Assembly: GCA_020634315.1 (NCBI GenBank)
Contig: JACKBV010000046.1
Coordinates: 1-22,991 of the forward strand
Direction: 5' to 3'
From: Ardenticatenaceae bacterium
GTDB lineage: Bacteria; Chloroflexota; Anaerolineae; Promineifilales; Promineifilaceae
DNA: 22,991 nt
A model generated the notes under the pieces. The model did not search any database and was not told the DNA's origin. It saw nothing but the letters and a program-made list of their open reading frames with translations. Positions 1-7,684 of the stretch are shown here, in pieces (the stretch's first letter is position 1; every line of letters begins with the position of its first letter). The position numbers were made by a program, and so were the translations under genes.

Positions 1-374
1 AAAAAACAAGCGCGTCTTGGTAACAGGGTATCGGAGCTGGCATTGCTCAAAAATTTGCTAAAGAAGGCTCAGTTGTTGTTATCAACGGCCGTCGCGCCGA
101 AGCAGCAGAGCAAGTAGCTGCCTCAATTCGTAAAGCGGGTGGCCGGGCAATTGTGGCTGTGGGCGATTTGACCTCGGATGAGGCGGCAGACAAGGTCGTA
201 GAAACGGCCGTTTCTCAACTCGGTGGTATCGATATTCTGATTAACAATGCGGCTGGTGGCAGTCATCAAAACGACCTGACCACACCAGCCACAGAATGGC
301 TGGCTAGTTACGATACCCCAGATGTTTGTTTAAGATATGGTGAGCTGACACCCCCAATTGAAGCAACTCAATGA
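1..374 (+). pseudogene. Short-chain dehydrogenase/reductase remnant, frameshifted and truncated
   Basis: This is a broken gene that enters from the left edge of the window. The first codons (frame 3) read KNKRVLVTG, the start of a Rossmann SDR. The frame then runs into a stop at about position 60, while the matching continuation (IGAGIAQKFAKEG and onward) lies in another frame from about position 31. The usual TGxxxGIG motif is therefore missing about 11 nt. Downstream the protein is a good SDR, with the NNAAGG motif near 241-260, until TEWLASYDT at about 317. There homology stops abruptly, and unrelated sequence runs to a stop at 372-374. Only about 105 of roughly 250 residues remain, without the catalytic Tyr-Lys region. 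An assembly error at the edge is possible for the frameshift, but the 3' loss is inside the window. The original substrate cannot be told. Confidence 0.75.
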
Positions 375-400
375 TCCGGTCACGGCCTTTAAGAGCGCTT
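318..400. other. Spacer between SDR remnant and regulator; nothing recognised
   Basis: About 80 nt separate the break in the SDR remnant from the stop codon of the minus-strand regulator. I see no promoter, hairpin with T-run or protein similarity here. It probably marks an old deletion or rearrangement junction. Confidence 0.4.
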
Positions 401-2122
401 TCAATCAGCCGTTGGATAGTACAAATCGATATTATCGGCGTTGATAAACAAGTGATTCATGTAAACTGCCGGAGGGACGGATTCGCCTTTGAGAATTTTG
501 AAGGCCAAATCCATTAATTTTTCGCCGTAGCGTTCTGGCATATATGCTGTTGAGCCGATGAGGCGTGATTGTGGATTGCGGATTTCCTCATGCACGAGGC
601 GATCTGCTCCCTGCCCGACAATAACGATGTCGGATTCGCGGTTTGCTTTGCGGGCAGCTTGCAATGCGCCAAATGCGGCTTCGTCGTTGAAGGAAATTAC
701 GGCGATATGATGGCTGTCGGGGACGCGGTGTAACAGTTCTGTGACGCCAGTCTCGCTGATGGCGCTGGTATTGCCACAGTCGATGTGATGAACCATTGCC
801 GGTAATTGATGCAGAACTTCTTGCAGGCCATCTAGTTGGCCCTGGATGCGTGCTTCTGGCAAGGAACCGGCTCTGGGTTCTTCTAACACGAGCAGGTGGT
901 CGATACGGCCGTTCCACAGCAGCGCCACCCACTCCCCCAAAGCCTGCCCGGCCATATACCCGGCACGATAATTATCCACCCCAAAAAACGTCGCCCCAAC
1001 CATCGGAATATCAACAGCAATCACCGGGATACCCGCCTGCTGGAACTTATTCATGATCAGATTACCCGCTTTGTAATCAATCTGATACTCAATCGCCAGG
1101 TCAATATTGCGCTGAATCAACTTATCAGCCACACGCAGCGCCTCGCCACCACTCAGCCGATTATCCGTCACCACCAGATCAATATTCCCCAAATCGGCCG
1201 CCGCCCGCTCCAGACTGCGCCGCACATCGACAGCAAACGGCAGCGTTTCACTTTGGTTGGCAAAGCCAATTGTAAACTTTGGCCTGTCGCCCTCTACTGT
1301 AAATGAGCGCACTGTATTTTCGCCGCACACAGTCAGGTTGATTTTCGCCTGGCGCATTTGCTCGATGAACTCAGCGGGCACGTCGCTGTCTGTAAAGAAA
1401 TGGGTGATGCGCTCCGGGGCCACAAATGGGATGGTGCTGACACCCCCTATTTTATTGGAACCGACCAACGCCATGATGCGTGGAATGGACGCCAGCATCG
1501 CCTCTTTGAGCTGCGCTTCGTCAATGAGGCGCTCTGTCATGCCGGTCTGCAAATCAAAGCCAACACAGGACACATAGGCGGTGCGAATGTGCAGGTTTTT
1601 GAGCATTTCCAGGCCAAGCAAGCTGGTTGTCGCGTTGCCGCTGCGATTGACCATCCCCCCAACCAACAAGAGCGGGTGCGACGTTTGCTGCGCCACCTGT
1701 CTGGCGGTTTCCAGACCATTGGTGACGATTGTCAGACGGGTGAATTGCTGCAAATGGGGAACCATGAAACGCACCGTTGAACTGGCATCTAACAAAATGG
1801 TGTCGCCATCTTCAATGGTGTCGGCAGCCCAACGGGCAATGCGCTGCTTGATTTCAGCATGGGTGACTGTGGCGGGGATTCGATTGGCAATCTCGACTTC
1901 AGAGACGAGTGCAGAGGCAAGAACGGCACCCCCGCGCACACGGCGTAATTTTTCTTCAGATTCCAAGGCGTTGAGATCGTTGCGTATGGTTCCTTCGGCA
2001 ACCTGGAAAATCTCGGCCATATCGCCGACTTTTAAGCCGGGTTGTTCGGCCAACAGGCGCAGAATATTTTGGCGACGCTCAAAGATTGTTAATCCATTCA
2101 TGGTTCGGGTTCCATCTATCAT
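401..2122 (-). CDS. DeoR-type transcriptional regulator fused to a sugar-binding (periplasmic-binding-like) domain
   Basis: This is a 573-residue predicted repressor of the divergent rhamnose operon. Residues about 15-70 are a DeoR winged helix (ERRQNILRLLAEQPGLKVGD, then GTIRNDLNALE and RRVRGGAV). Residues about 90-255 are the DeoR sensor domain (DTILLDASSTV, VTNGLE, LLVGGMVNR, SCVGFD), which in known family members binds phosphorylated sugars. Residues about 283-565 are a Peripla_BP_4-like domain (FTIGFANQSETLPFAVDVRR, PVIAVDIPM, FGVDNYRAGYMAG, VISFNDEAAFGAL). Ordinary DeoR proteins are about 250 residues, so the C-terminal half is an added module without a signal peptide. Two starts fit: ATG at 2122, with AGGAAC just upstream, and ATG at 2101 (residue 8), with GGA nearby. 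Rhizobial rhamnose operons also use a DeoR regulator (RhaR). The ligand and repressor role are inferred from the divergent position. Confidence 0.85.
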   Translation of the reverse strand: MIDGTRTMNGLTIFERRQNILRLLAEQPGLKVGDMAEIFQVAEGTIRNDLNALESEEKLRRVRGGAVLASALVSEVEIANRIPATVTHAEIKQRIARWAADTIEDGDTILLDASSTVRFMVPHLQQFTRLTIVTNGLETARQVAQQTSHPLLLVGGMVNRSGNATTSLLGLEMLKNLHIRTAYVSCVGFDLQTGMTERLIDEAQLKEAMLASIPRIMALVGSNKIGGVSTIPFVAPERITHFFTDSDVPAEFIEQMRQAKINLTVCGENTVRSFTVEGDRPKFTIGFANQSETLPFAVDVRRSLERAAADLGNIDLVVTDNRLSGGEALRVADKLIQRNIDLAIEYQIDYKAGNLIMNKFQQAGIPVIAVDIPMVGATFFGVDNYRAGYMAGQALGEWVALLWNGRIDHLLVLEEPRAGSLPEARIQGQLDGLQEVLHQLPAMVHHIDCGNTSAISETGVTELLHRVPDSHHIAVISFNDEAAFGALQAARKANRESDIVIVGQGADRLVHEEIRNPQSRLIGSTAYMPERYGEKLMDLAFKILKGESVPPAVYMNHLFINADNIDLYYPTAD

Positions 2123-2178
2123 ATTCTGTTCCTAATTGTCTCAAAGTTGCTGCCCCTAACAATGGGCTTGATGATTTT

Positions 2179-2200
2179 TGTTTATTTTTAACAATAAACA
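2179..2200. promoter_or_regulatory. Inverted repeat, candidate operator of the DeoR-fusion regulator
   Basis: Arms TGTTTATT (2179-2186) and AATAAACA (2193-2200) are perfect complements separated by six bases. The repeat lies in the intergenic stretch between the divergent regulator and transporter genes, immediately before a likely -35 element, a suitable place for a repressor. Assignment to this regulator is inference. Confidence 0.5.
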
Positions 2201-2229
2201 TTGACTTATTTTATCAGTTATGATATGTT
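2201..2229 (+). promoter_or_regulatory. Candidate sigma-70-like promoter of the rhamnose operon
   Basis: TTGACT (2201-2206) is followed by a 17-base spacer and TATGTT (2224-2229), about 60 bases before the first start codon. The -35 hexamer directly touches the inverted repeat at 2179-2200, so a bound repressor would block polymerase. The -10 match is moderate. Confidence 0.45.
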
Positions 2230-2287
2230 TCCGCCAACTTTCGACAAAAAACATCAAACTTCGTCAACAAACGAGATGGTGGGAAGC

Positions 2288-3814
2288 ATGAGTGAACAAA
2301 ATCCTATGATGCAGATGCGGGATATATCCAAATCGTTTGGCGGTGTTCACGCATTGAACCATGTGCAAATGGAGGTGTATGCCGGAGAGGTGCATGCGCT
2401 TTTGGGGGAAAATGGGGCCGGAAAATCTACGTTGATTAAAACGATGACCGGTGTTTATCAGCCAGATAGTGGAGAGATTTATCTGCACGGGGAGCTGATA
2501 CGCTTTGCTGGCCCCCGCGATGCGCAGCAGCATGGTATTGGGGCGATTTATCAGGAGCCGAGTTTGTTTCCTGATCTGGATATTGCGGAAAATATTATGG
2601 CGGGACGGCAGCCGATGAGAAACGGCCGTATCGACTGGCGCTCAATGCACCGCGAAGCACGCAACGTGCTGCAACAACTTGGCGTCGGCCTCGACCCGCG
2701 CATCAAAGCGCGTAACCTCAGCGTGGCGCAGCAGCAAACCGTCGAAATCGCCCGCGCCCTCTCCCTCAACGCCAAACTGCTCATCATGGATGAGCCAACC
2801 TCCTCCCTCACCCTCACCGAAGTCGAAGAACTATTCCGCATCATTCGCCAACTGCGCGACACAGGCACAGCGATCATCTTCATCTCCCATCGCCTGGAAG
2901 AGCTGTTTGCCGTGGCCGACCGCGTCACCATTTTGCGCGACGGCCAATACGTCGGCACGCGGGAAATGTCCGGCGTGCAAACCGAAGACCTGATTCAAAT
3001 GATGGTTGGGCGGCAAATAGATGAATTGTTCCCCAAACAAGAGGCGGCCATTGGCGAGACACTGCTAGAAGTGGCCGACCTCACCGTCAGCGGCAAATTT
3101 GAAAATGTCACCTTCTCGCTGCGTGCTGGCGAAATTCTTGGCCTGGCGGGGCTAATCGGGGCCGGGCGCACCGACGTGGCACGCTCGCTGTTTGGCATTC
3201 AACCGGCGCAGTCAGGAACGATAAAAGTTAACGGGCATGCGGTGACGATTCGCAGCCCACAACAAGCGATGGAGCTTGGCCTCGGTTTTGTCCCCGAAGA
3301 TCGGCAGCATCACGGGCTGGTTTTGCCCATGAGCATTGCCGATAACATCACCCTGCCCATTTTGCCGCGCTATGCCACGGCCGGCTGGGTGCGCGAGCAG
3401 GAAACGAAGCGTGTGGCGGCAGCGGCGGCGAAGAAGCTGGAAGTGAAAAGTGCCGGAATCACGCAAAAAGCGAAGGAACTCTCCGGTGGGAATCAGCAAA
3501 AGGTGGTTTTAGCCAAATGGCTGGAAACCGGGCCGCGTATTCTCATTTTGGATGAGCCGACTCGTGGTATTGATGTGGGCACGAAAGCGGCCGTGCATCA
3601 ATTGATGAGTGATCTCGCCAGCCAGGGGGTTGCCATTCTCATGATTTCGTCGGAACTGCCGGAAATATTGGGGATGAGTGACCGCATTTTGGTGATGCGC
3701 GAAGGTCATATCACGGGTGAGTTTATGCGCGCTGAAGCCACGCAAGAAAAGCTGATGGCTGCGGCGACTGCATCGGCAACGGCCGTTGCCACAGCACAAG
3801 GAGAGGAAAATTGA
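2288..3814 (+). CDS. rhaT: Sugar ABC transporter ATP-binding protein (two ABC domains), probable rhamnose importer
   Basis: This 508-residue cytoplasmic ATPase of the RbsA/MglA/XylG class energises import through the two permeases that follow. The first cassette has Walker A GENGAGKST (residues 40-48), signature-like LSVAQQQTVEIARAL (about 144-158) and Walker B LLIMDEPTSSL. The second has the degenerate Walker A usual for this class (GLIGAGRTD), a good signature LSGGNQQKVVLAKWL and LILDEPTRGIDVG. The open frame extends upstream to 2201, but that would begin inside the promoter. ATG 2288 follows GGGAAG, and ATG 2276 is a less likely alternative. The last codons include an ACGGCCGT palindrome (3779-3786). 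The stop overlaps the next start. Rhamnose specificity comes from the downstream rhaM, rhaA and rhaB; the symbol follows rhizobial rhaSTPQ naming, not the E. coli symporter RhaT. Confidence 0.88.
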   Translation: MSEQNPMMQMRDISKSFGGVHALNHVQMEVYAGEVHALLGENGAGKSTLIKTMTGVYQPDSGEIYLHGELIRFAGPRDAQQHGIGAIYQEPSLFPDLDIAENIMAGRQPMRNGRIDWRSMHREARNVLQQLGVGLDPRIKARNLSVAQQQTVEIARALSLNAKLLIMDEPTSSLTLTEVEELFRIIRQLRDTGTAIIFISHRLEELFAVADRVTILRDGQYVGTREMSGVQTEDLIQMMVGRQIDELFPKQEAAIGETLLEVADLTVSGKFENVTFSLRAGEILGLAGLIGAGRTDVARSLFGIQPAQSGTIKVNGHAVTIRSPQQAMELGLGFVPEDRQHHGLVLPMSIADNITLPILPRYATAGWVREQETKRVAAAAAKKLEVKSAGITQKAKELSGGNQQKVVLAKWLETGPRILILDEPTRGIDVGTKAAVHQLMSDLASQGVAILMISSELPEILGMSDRILVMREGHITGEFMRAEATQEKLMAAATASATAVATAQGEEN

Positions 3815-4830
3815 CTGTGAACGCAACCGCTCCCAGCACACGAAAATCAGGCTCTCTTTTCCTGACATTGGTCAGATTTCGTGAGCTGAGCATCATCATC
3901 TTTATTCTGCTGCTGATTGTGCTTGTCGCCATCGACACACCAACCTTTCTCACCGTGGAGAATTTCCGCAACATTTTGCTCAACATCTCCATCCTCATCA
4001 TCGTCGCCTTGGGGCAGATGATGGTCATCATCACGCGCGGCATTGACCTGTCGGTCAGCGCAACCATCGGGCTGGTAGCCATGATGGTTTCCTTCACCGT
4101 GGTGGCCTTTCCGGGCATATCGCCAGTGGTCGCTTTGCTGTTGGGGATGCTGCTTGGCGCGATTCTCGGCAGTTTGAACGGCGTGATCATCACCGCCGGT
4201 AAAGTGCCGCCCATCATCGCCACCCTCGGTACATTGAGCATTTATCGGGGCATGGTTTTCCTATACAGCGGCGGCACCTGGATTAATTCCTTTGAAATGC
4301 CCGACAGCTACCGCGCTTTAGCCAAAGCCGCGCCATTGGGCGTGCCCAACATCATCCTGTTTGCCATCGCCGTTGCCATCATCATCTACATTTTCCTCAA
4401 TTACACGCGTCCGGGACGCGATATTTATGCCGTCGGCAGCAATCCCGATGCCGCCAATGTGGCGGGGATTCCGGTGCAGCGAACGCTTTTCATGGTTTAC
4501 CTCATCTCTGGCATGTTGGCTGGCCTCGCCGCCGTTCTTTGGGCGTCTCGCTTCGAGTCGGCGCAGACAAACACGGCGCTCGGTTTTGAACTGCAAACGG
4601 TTGCCGCCTCTGTTGTCGGCGGTGTCAACATCTTCGGCGGCAGCGGCACGGTGATTGGTGTGATTTTGGGCGCATTTCTCTTGGGAACGATTGATTATGC
4701 CCTCATTCTGGTGCAAATATCACCTTTCTGGCAGTTGGCAGGCCAGGGTTTGCTCATTCTCATTGCCGTGATTGTCGATTCGGCTATCCGGCGACGGCTG
4801 CAACGGTTGGGCGGCACAGGAGAGTTATGA
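3811..4830 (+). CDS. rhaP: Sugar ABC transporter permease (BPD_transp_2 family), first of two
   Basis: This 339-residue inner-membrane permease of the RbsC-like family (PF02653) pairs with the next gene to form the channel of the importer. Many hydrophobic segments are visible from about residue 25 onward. Family motifs include ITRGIDLSVSATIGLVAMM, GKVPPIIATLGTLSIYRG, NPDAANVAGIPVQRT and VVGGVNIFGGSGTVIGVILG. The start is probably TTG at 3811, which overlaps the upstream TGA (TTGA) and lies seven bases after AGGAG; GTG at 3817 is the alternative. Its own stop overlaps the next ATG, so translation is probably coupled. The rhaP name is by analogy with rhizobial rhaSTPQ and order alone; rhaP and rhaQ could be swapped. 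Confidence 0.87.
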   Translation: MTVNATAPSTRKSGSLFLTLVRFRELSIIIFILLLIVLVAIDTPTFLTVENFRNILLNISILIIVALGQMMVIITRGIDLSVSATIGLVAMMVSFTVVAFPGISPVVALLLGMLLGAILGSLNGVIITAGKVPPIIATLGTLSIYRGMVFLYSGGTWINSFEMPDSYRALAKAAPLGVPNIILFAIAVAIIIYIFLNYTRPGRDIYAVGSNPDAANVAGIPVQRTLFMVYLISGMLAGLAAVLWASRFESAQTNTALGFELQTVAASVVGGVNIFGGSGTVIGVILGAFLLGTIDYALILVQISPFWQLAGQGLLILIAVIVDSAIRRRLQRLGGTGEL

Positions 4831-5939
4831 TGCGCACAATGATCAATAATGGGGATGGCGAAACGGCCGTTTCCGCCAAACGCTTCTCGCTAAACTTCTT
4901 TCTCCGTTGGGAATGGCTGCTGGTCGCCCTGATCATCGTCGTTGTCATTGTCAACTCGCAGCTTTCCCCCTACTTTCTAAACACGCGCAACATGATGCGT
5001 GCCACCTCCGACTTCATGGAAATGGGCCTGATGATGCTGCCCATGGCTTACATCATCATCACCGGCAACATTGACCTTTCCGTCGCCTCCATCATGGCGA
5101 TGTGCGCGTCACTGCTCGGTTATTTGCACATTCAGGGCGTCAACATTTGGGTTGCCGCCATCGCCGCCATCTTGTTAGGCGTGTTAGGCGGCACATTAAA
5201 TGGCTTTCTGATAGCCCGCGTAAAATTGCCCGCACTGGTCGTGACGCTGGGCACGTATGCCTTTTTCCGGGGCATTGCCTATGGGCTGTTAGGCGACCAG
5301 GCGGCAACAGGCTATCCCTCGTCTTTCACTTTTTTGGGTCAGGGCACATTGGGCGCAATACGGTTCCCGTTTTCGGCCGTGCTTTTCATTTTCTTTGCCA
5401 TCATTTTCGGCCTGGTGCTGCACAAAACGATTTTCGGCCGTTATTTGTACGCCATTGGCAATAGTGAGGAAGCCGCCCGCTATGCCGGTGTAGCAGTCGG
5501 CCGTACCAAAATGAGCATCTTCATGCTCTCCGGATTTATGTCCGCGCTGGCGGGCATCGTCATTGCCGCCCGCTTCGGCAGCACACGCCCCGACGTTGGC
5601 ACCGGCCTGGAACTGTCAGTCATTACGGCCACCGTCCTGGGCGGCATCAACATTCTAGGCGGCAGCGGCACAATGATCGGCGCAATCCTGGCCCTGATCT
5701 TGATTGGATTGATGCGCTTTGGCATGGGTCTGGTTAACGTTCAAGGACAGGTGCAAAGCATCGCTATCGGCCTATTGCTAATTTTTTCTATCTTACTCCC
5801 CAATCTCGCACAGCAATTATCACGTAGAAGCATCCAGATACGGCGCAGCACAGTTCTCTCAACCGCAACAATGCTGGTGCTGCTGGGCTTCTTCATTTGG
5901 TTTTTCTTTTGGTCACGCGCCGCTATTTTAAGTCAGTAA
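4827..5939 (+). CDS. rhaQ: Sugar ABC transporter permease (BPD_transp_2 family), second of two
   Basis: This second 370-residue RbsC-like permease likely forms a heterodimer with the preceding protein. Family motifs are ITGNIDLSVASIMAMCASL, LPALVVTLGTYAFFRGIAYG, GNSEEAARYAGVAVGRTKM and TVLGGINILGGSGTMIGAIL. After the conserved domain there is a basic linker (RRSIQIRR) and one extra hydrophobic segment near the C-terminus (LVLLGFFIWFFFW). That makes it longer than its partner and leaves an additional predicted membrane helix. ATG 4827 overlaps the upstream stop as ATGA. A GAAACGGCCGTTTC palindrome sits in codons about 11-15 and encodes ETAVS. Confidence 0.87.
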   Translation: MMRTMINNGDGETAVSAKRFSLNFFLRWEWLLVALIIVVVIVNSQLSPYFLNTRNMMRATSDFMEMGLMMLPMAYIIITGNIDLSVASIMAMCASLLGYLHIQGVNIWVAAIAAILLGVLGGTLNGFLIARVKLPALVVTLGTYAFFRGIAYGLLGDQAATGYPSSFTFLGQGTLGAIRFPFSAVLFIFFAIIFGLVLHKTIFGRYLYAIGNSEEAARYAGVAVGRTKMSIFMLSGFMSALAGIVIAARFGSTRPDVGTGLELSVITATVLGGINILGGSGTMIGAILALILIGLMRFGMGLVNVQGQVQSIAIGLLLIFSILLPNLAQQLSRRSIQIRRSTVLSTATMLVLLGFFIWFFFWSRAAILSQ

Positions 5940-6091
5940 CGAGCAAGGAGGTGGTTATATGTAAATAGTCGGCAAAAAGCGATGCACAGAAGATTACATA
6001 GCAAACTACCCTTCGCTGGACTTGTTTGTACATGCTCAATCTACTATTTTTTACTTTCTCCCAAAAAGGAGAACAAGAGGAGATACTTGCG
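5940..6091 (+). promoter_or_regulatory. Intergenic leader of rhaS, with a strong Shine-Dalgarno followed by ATG-TAA
   Basis: The 152-nt gap contains AAGGAGGTG at 5945-5953, then ATG at 5959-5961 followed at once by TAA (5962-5964), a minimal start-stop. The rest is A/T-rich and ends in GAGGAG, the ribosome site of rhaS. A separate promoter or an mRNA-processing site would suit a binding protein needed in excess over the permeases, but I see no convincing -35/-10 pair. Confidence 0.35.
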
Positions 6092-7168
6092 ATGAAGAAA
6101 AATTTGCTTTCCATATTTTTGCTTTTAGCGCTGTTATTGGCATTAGTCGCCTGTGGTGGCAATACCAATAACGAATCCACATCTGCACCGGAAACGAATG
6201 CTCCAGAAACGACCGCAACAGAACCTGAAATGGAAGATGCAACAGCAGGTGGCGGTGGCAACTACGTTCTTGTTCCCAAGAACCTGGGGAATCCCTATTT
6301 TGACACAGCCAATGTTGGCGCACAGGAAGCAGCAACAGAATTGGGCGTTAAGGTAACGTATCAAGGCTCCTCCGTAGCCGATGCGACCGAACAAATCCAA
6401 CTGCTCAATTCACTGATCGCGCAAAACGTCGATGGTCTGGCTATTTCGGCCAATGATGCCGATGCATTGGTTCCCACGGGCAAAGAAGCCATTGATGCCG
6501 GTATTCCTATTGTTACCTGGGATTCGGCGATTGCTCCCGGCGGCCGTACCGTACACATCAACCAGGCAGAGTCGCAAGGCATTGGCGCAGTACAGATTCA
6601 GATGGCCTCCGACCTGGCTGGTGGAGAAGGCCAAATTGCCATTCTCAGCGCCACTTCGACTGCACCCAACCAGAATGAATGGATTGGCTACATGGAAGAG
6701 GAACTGAAGAAACCGGAATATGCTGGTTTGGAACTCGTAGCGACGGTGTATGGCGATGATGAGGATGAAAAGAGCTACAACGAAGCGATGGGCTTGATGC
6801 AAACCTACCCCGATTTGAAAGTCATCATTTCGCCGACGACTGTGGGTATTGCAGCCTCTGCCCGCGCCGTGCAAGATGCTGGCAAAGTTGGTCAGGTATT
6901 CGTCACAGGTTTGGGCACGCCCAATCAGATGCGCGAATATGTTAAGAGCGGCTCTGCTCCGGCATTTGCCTTGTGGAACCCTGGCGATTTGGGTTATCTG
7001 GCTATCTACACACTCAACGCGATTGCTAGCGGCGAAATCCAAGGAAATCCAGGCGATACATTTGAAGCAGGCAAGCTCGGCTCTTACACCATTGCTGACG
7101 ACGGAACCATTTTGCTGGGGCCGCCAACTGTCTTCAATGCAGACAACATTGACGATTTCGACTTCTAA
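6092..7168 (+). CDS. rhaS: Sugar ABC transporter substrate-binding lipoprotein, probable rhamnose-binding protein
   Basis: This 358-residue binding protein captures the sugar outside the membrane for the upstream transporter. Residues 1-20 are a lipoprotein signal (MKKNLLS, then a Leu/Ala-rich core) ending in the lipobox LVAC with Cys21. A disordered S/T/E/P/G-rich tether to about residue 75 follows, then a Peripla_BP_4 fold: NYVLVPKNLGNPYFDTANVG, QIQLLNSLIAQNVDGLAISA, GIPIVTWDSA, GQIAILSATSTAPNQNEWIG, KVIISPTTVGIAASARAV, FVTGLGTPNQMREYVKSG. The open frame reaches back to 6026, but the signal peptide and GAGGAG spacing select ATG 6092. It resembles rhizobial RhaS and the LsrB/RhaS class. Rhamnose as ligand is inferred from the operon. 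A strong hairpin terminator follows, which should make this the 3' end of many transcripts. Confidence 0.88.
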   Translation: MKKNLLSIFLLLALLLALVACGGNTNNESTSAPETNAPETTATEPEMEDATAGGGGNYVLVPKNLGNPYFDTANVGAQEAATELGVKVTYQGSSVADATEQIQLLNSLIAQNVDGLAISANDADALVPTGKEAIDAGIPIVTWDSAIAPGGRTVHINQAESQGIGAVQIQMASDLAGGEGQIAILSATSTAPNQNEWIGYMEEELKKPEYAGLELVATVYGDDEDEKSYNEAMGLMQTYPDLKVIISPTTVGIAASARAVQDAGKVGQVFVTGLGTPNQMREYVKSGSAPAFALWNPGDLGYLAIYTLNAIASGEIQGNPGDTFEAGKLGSYTIADDGTILLGPPTVFNADNIDDFDF

Positions 7169-7188
7169 ACTATAACAAGTTGTGAACC

Positions 7189-7223
7189 AGACCTGCGAGG
7201 TTGTATGACCTCGCAGGTCTTTT
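7189..7223 (+). terminator. Rho-independent terminator/attenuator between rhaS and rhaM
   Basis: A perfect 13-bp stem, AGACCTGCGAGGT (7189-7201) and ACCTCGCAGGTCT (7208-7220), encloses a six-base loop and is followed by a short T-run. It sits 20 nt after the rhaS stop inside a same-strand gene run, so it probably gives partial termination with higher expression of the transport genes than of the catabolic genes. Confidence 0.75.
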
Positions 7224-7275
7224 GACGGCTATATGCATTTTGAGAAGAATGGGTAAGATCGAACTGGAGTCATAC

Positions 7276-7593
7276 ATGAAACGGGTTGGATTTTCATTCA
7301 AAGTAAAAGCGGAAAAGCTGGTTGAGTACAAAGCACATCACCAACATGTCTGGCCAGAAATGTTAGCGGCGCTGCGCGAAACAGGCTGGCACAATTACAC
7401 CCTTTTTGTGCGTGACGATGGCCTGGTTTTTGGCTACTTTGAGACACCGCACAGCTTGCAGCAGGCGCAGTCGCTGATGGCGGTGAAAGAGATCAATACC
7501 CGGTGGCAAGAGTTTATGGCTCCTTACATGGAGGACAATGCTCGCCCGGATGAAATGTTCCAAGAGTGGGAAGAGGTTTTTCACCTGGACTGA
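7276..7593 (+). CDS. rhaM: L-rhamnose mutarotase
   Basis: This 105-residue cytoplasmic enzyme interconverts the alpha and beta anomers of L-rhamnose so that the isomerase receives its preferred form. Length and motifs match E. coli RhaM (104 residues): VEYKAHHQHVWPEM near residues 15-28, WHNYTLFV, RWQEFMAPYM and the C-terminal EEVFHLD. The Tyr-x3-His-x3-Trp-Pro-Glu pattern carries the family's active-site Tyr and His. The open frame starts at 7201 inside the preceding terminator; ATG 7276 with GGAG upstream gives the family's normal N-terminus. It is the first catabolic gene after the attenuator. This and rhaA fix the sugar as L-rhamnose or a close 6-deoxy relative. Confidence 0.92.
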   Translation: MKRVGFSFKVKAEKLVEYKAHHQHVWPEMLAALRETGWHNYTLFVRDDGLVFGYFETPHSLQQAQSLMAVKEINTRWQEFMAPYMEDNARPDEMFQEWEEVFHLD

Positions 7594-7650
7594 TTTCTCT
7601 ATTGAAGAATGAGCATCACTTTGATGGTACTCATTCTTCAACAGAGAAAT
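7593..7650. repeat. Long imperfect inverted repeat (hairpin) between rhaM and rhaA
   Basis: Two 21-nt arms (7593-7613 and 7630-7650) pair with a single mismatch. The intervening 16 bases contain a further CATCA/TGATG pairing. It starts at the rhaM stop codon. No T-run follows, so it is more likely an mRNA-stabilising or processing hairpin, or a small palindromic insertion, than a simple terminator. Confidence 0.65.
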
Positions 7651-7684
7651 ATAGCCCCCTATTACAAAACAAGGAGACGGAAAC

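Noticed and set aside
896..1306. 136-codon plus-strand frame, and other plus-strand frames within 401-2122
   Set aside because: They are antisense shadows of the regulator gene, with His/Pro/Arg-rich composition and no domain.
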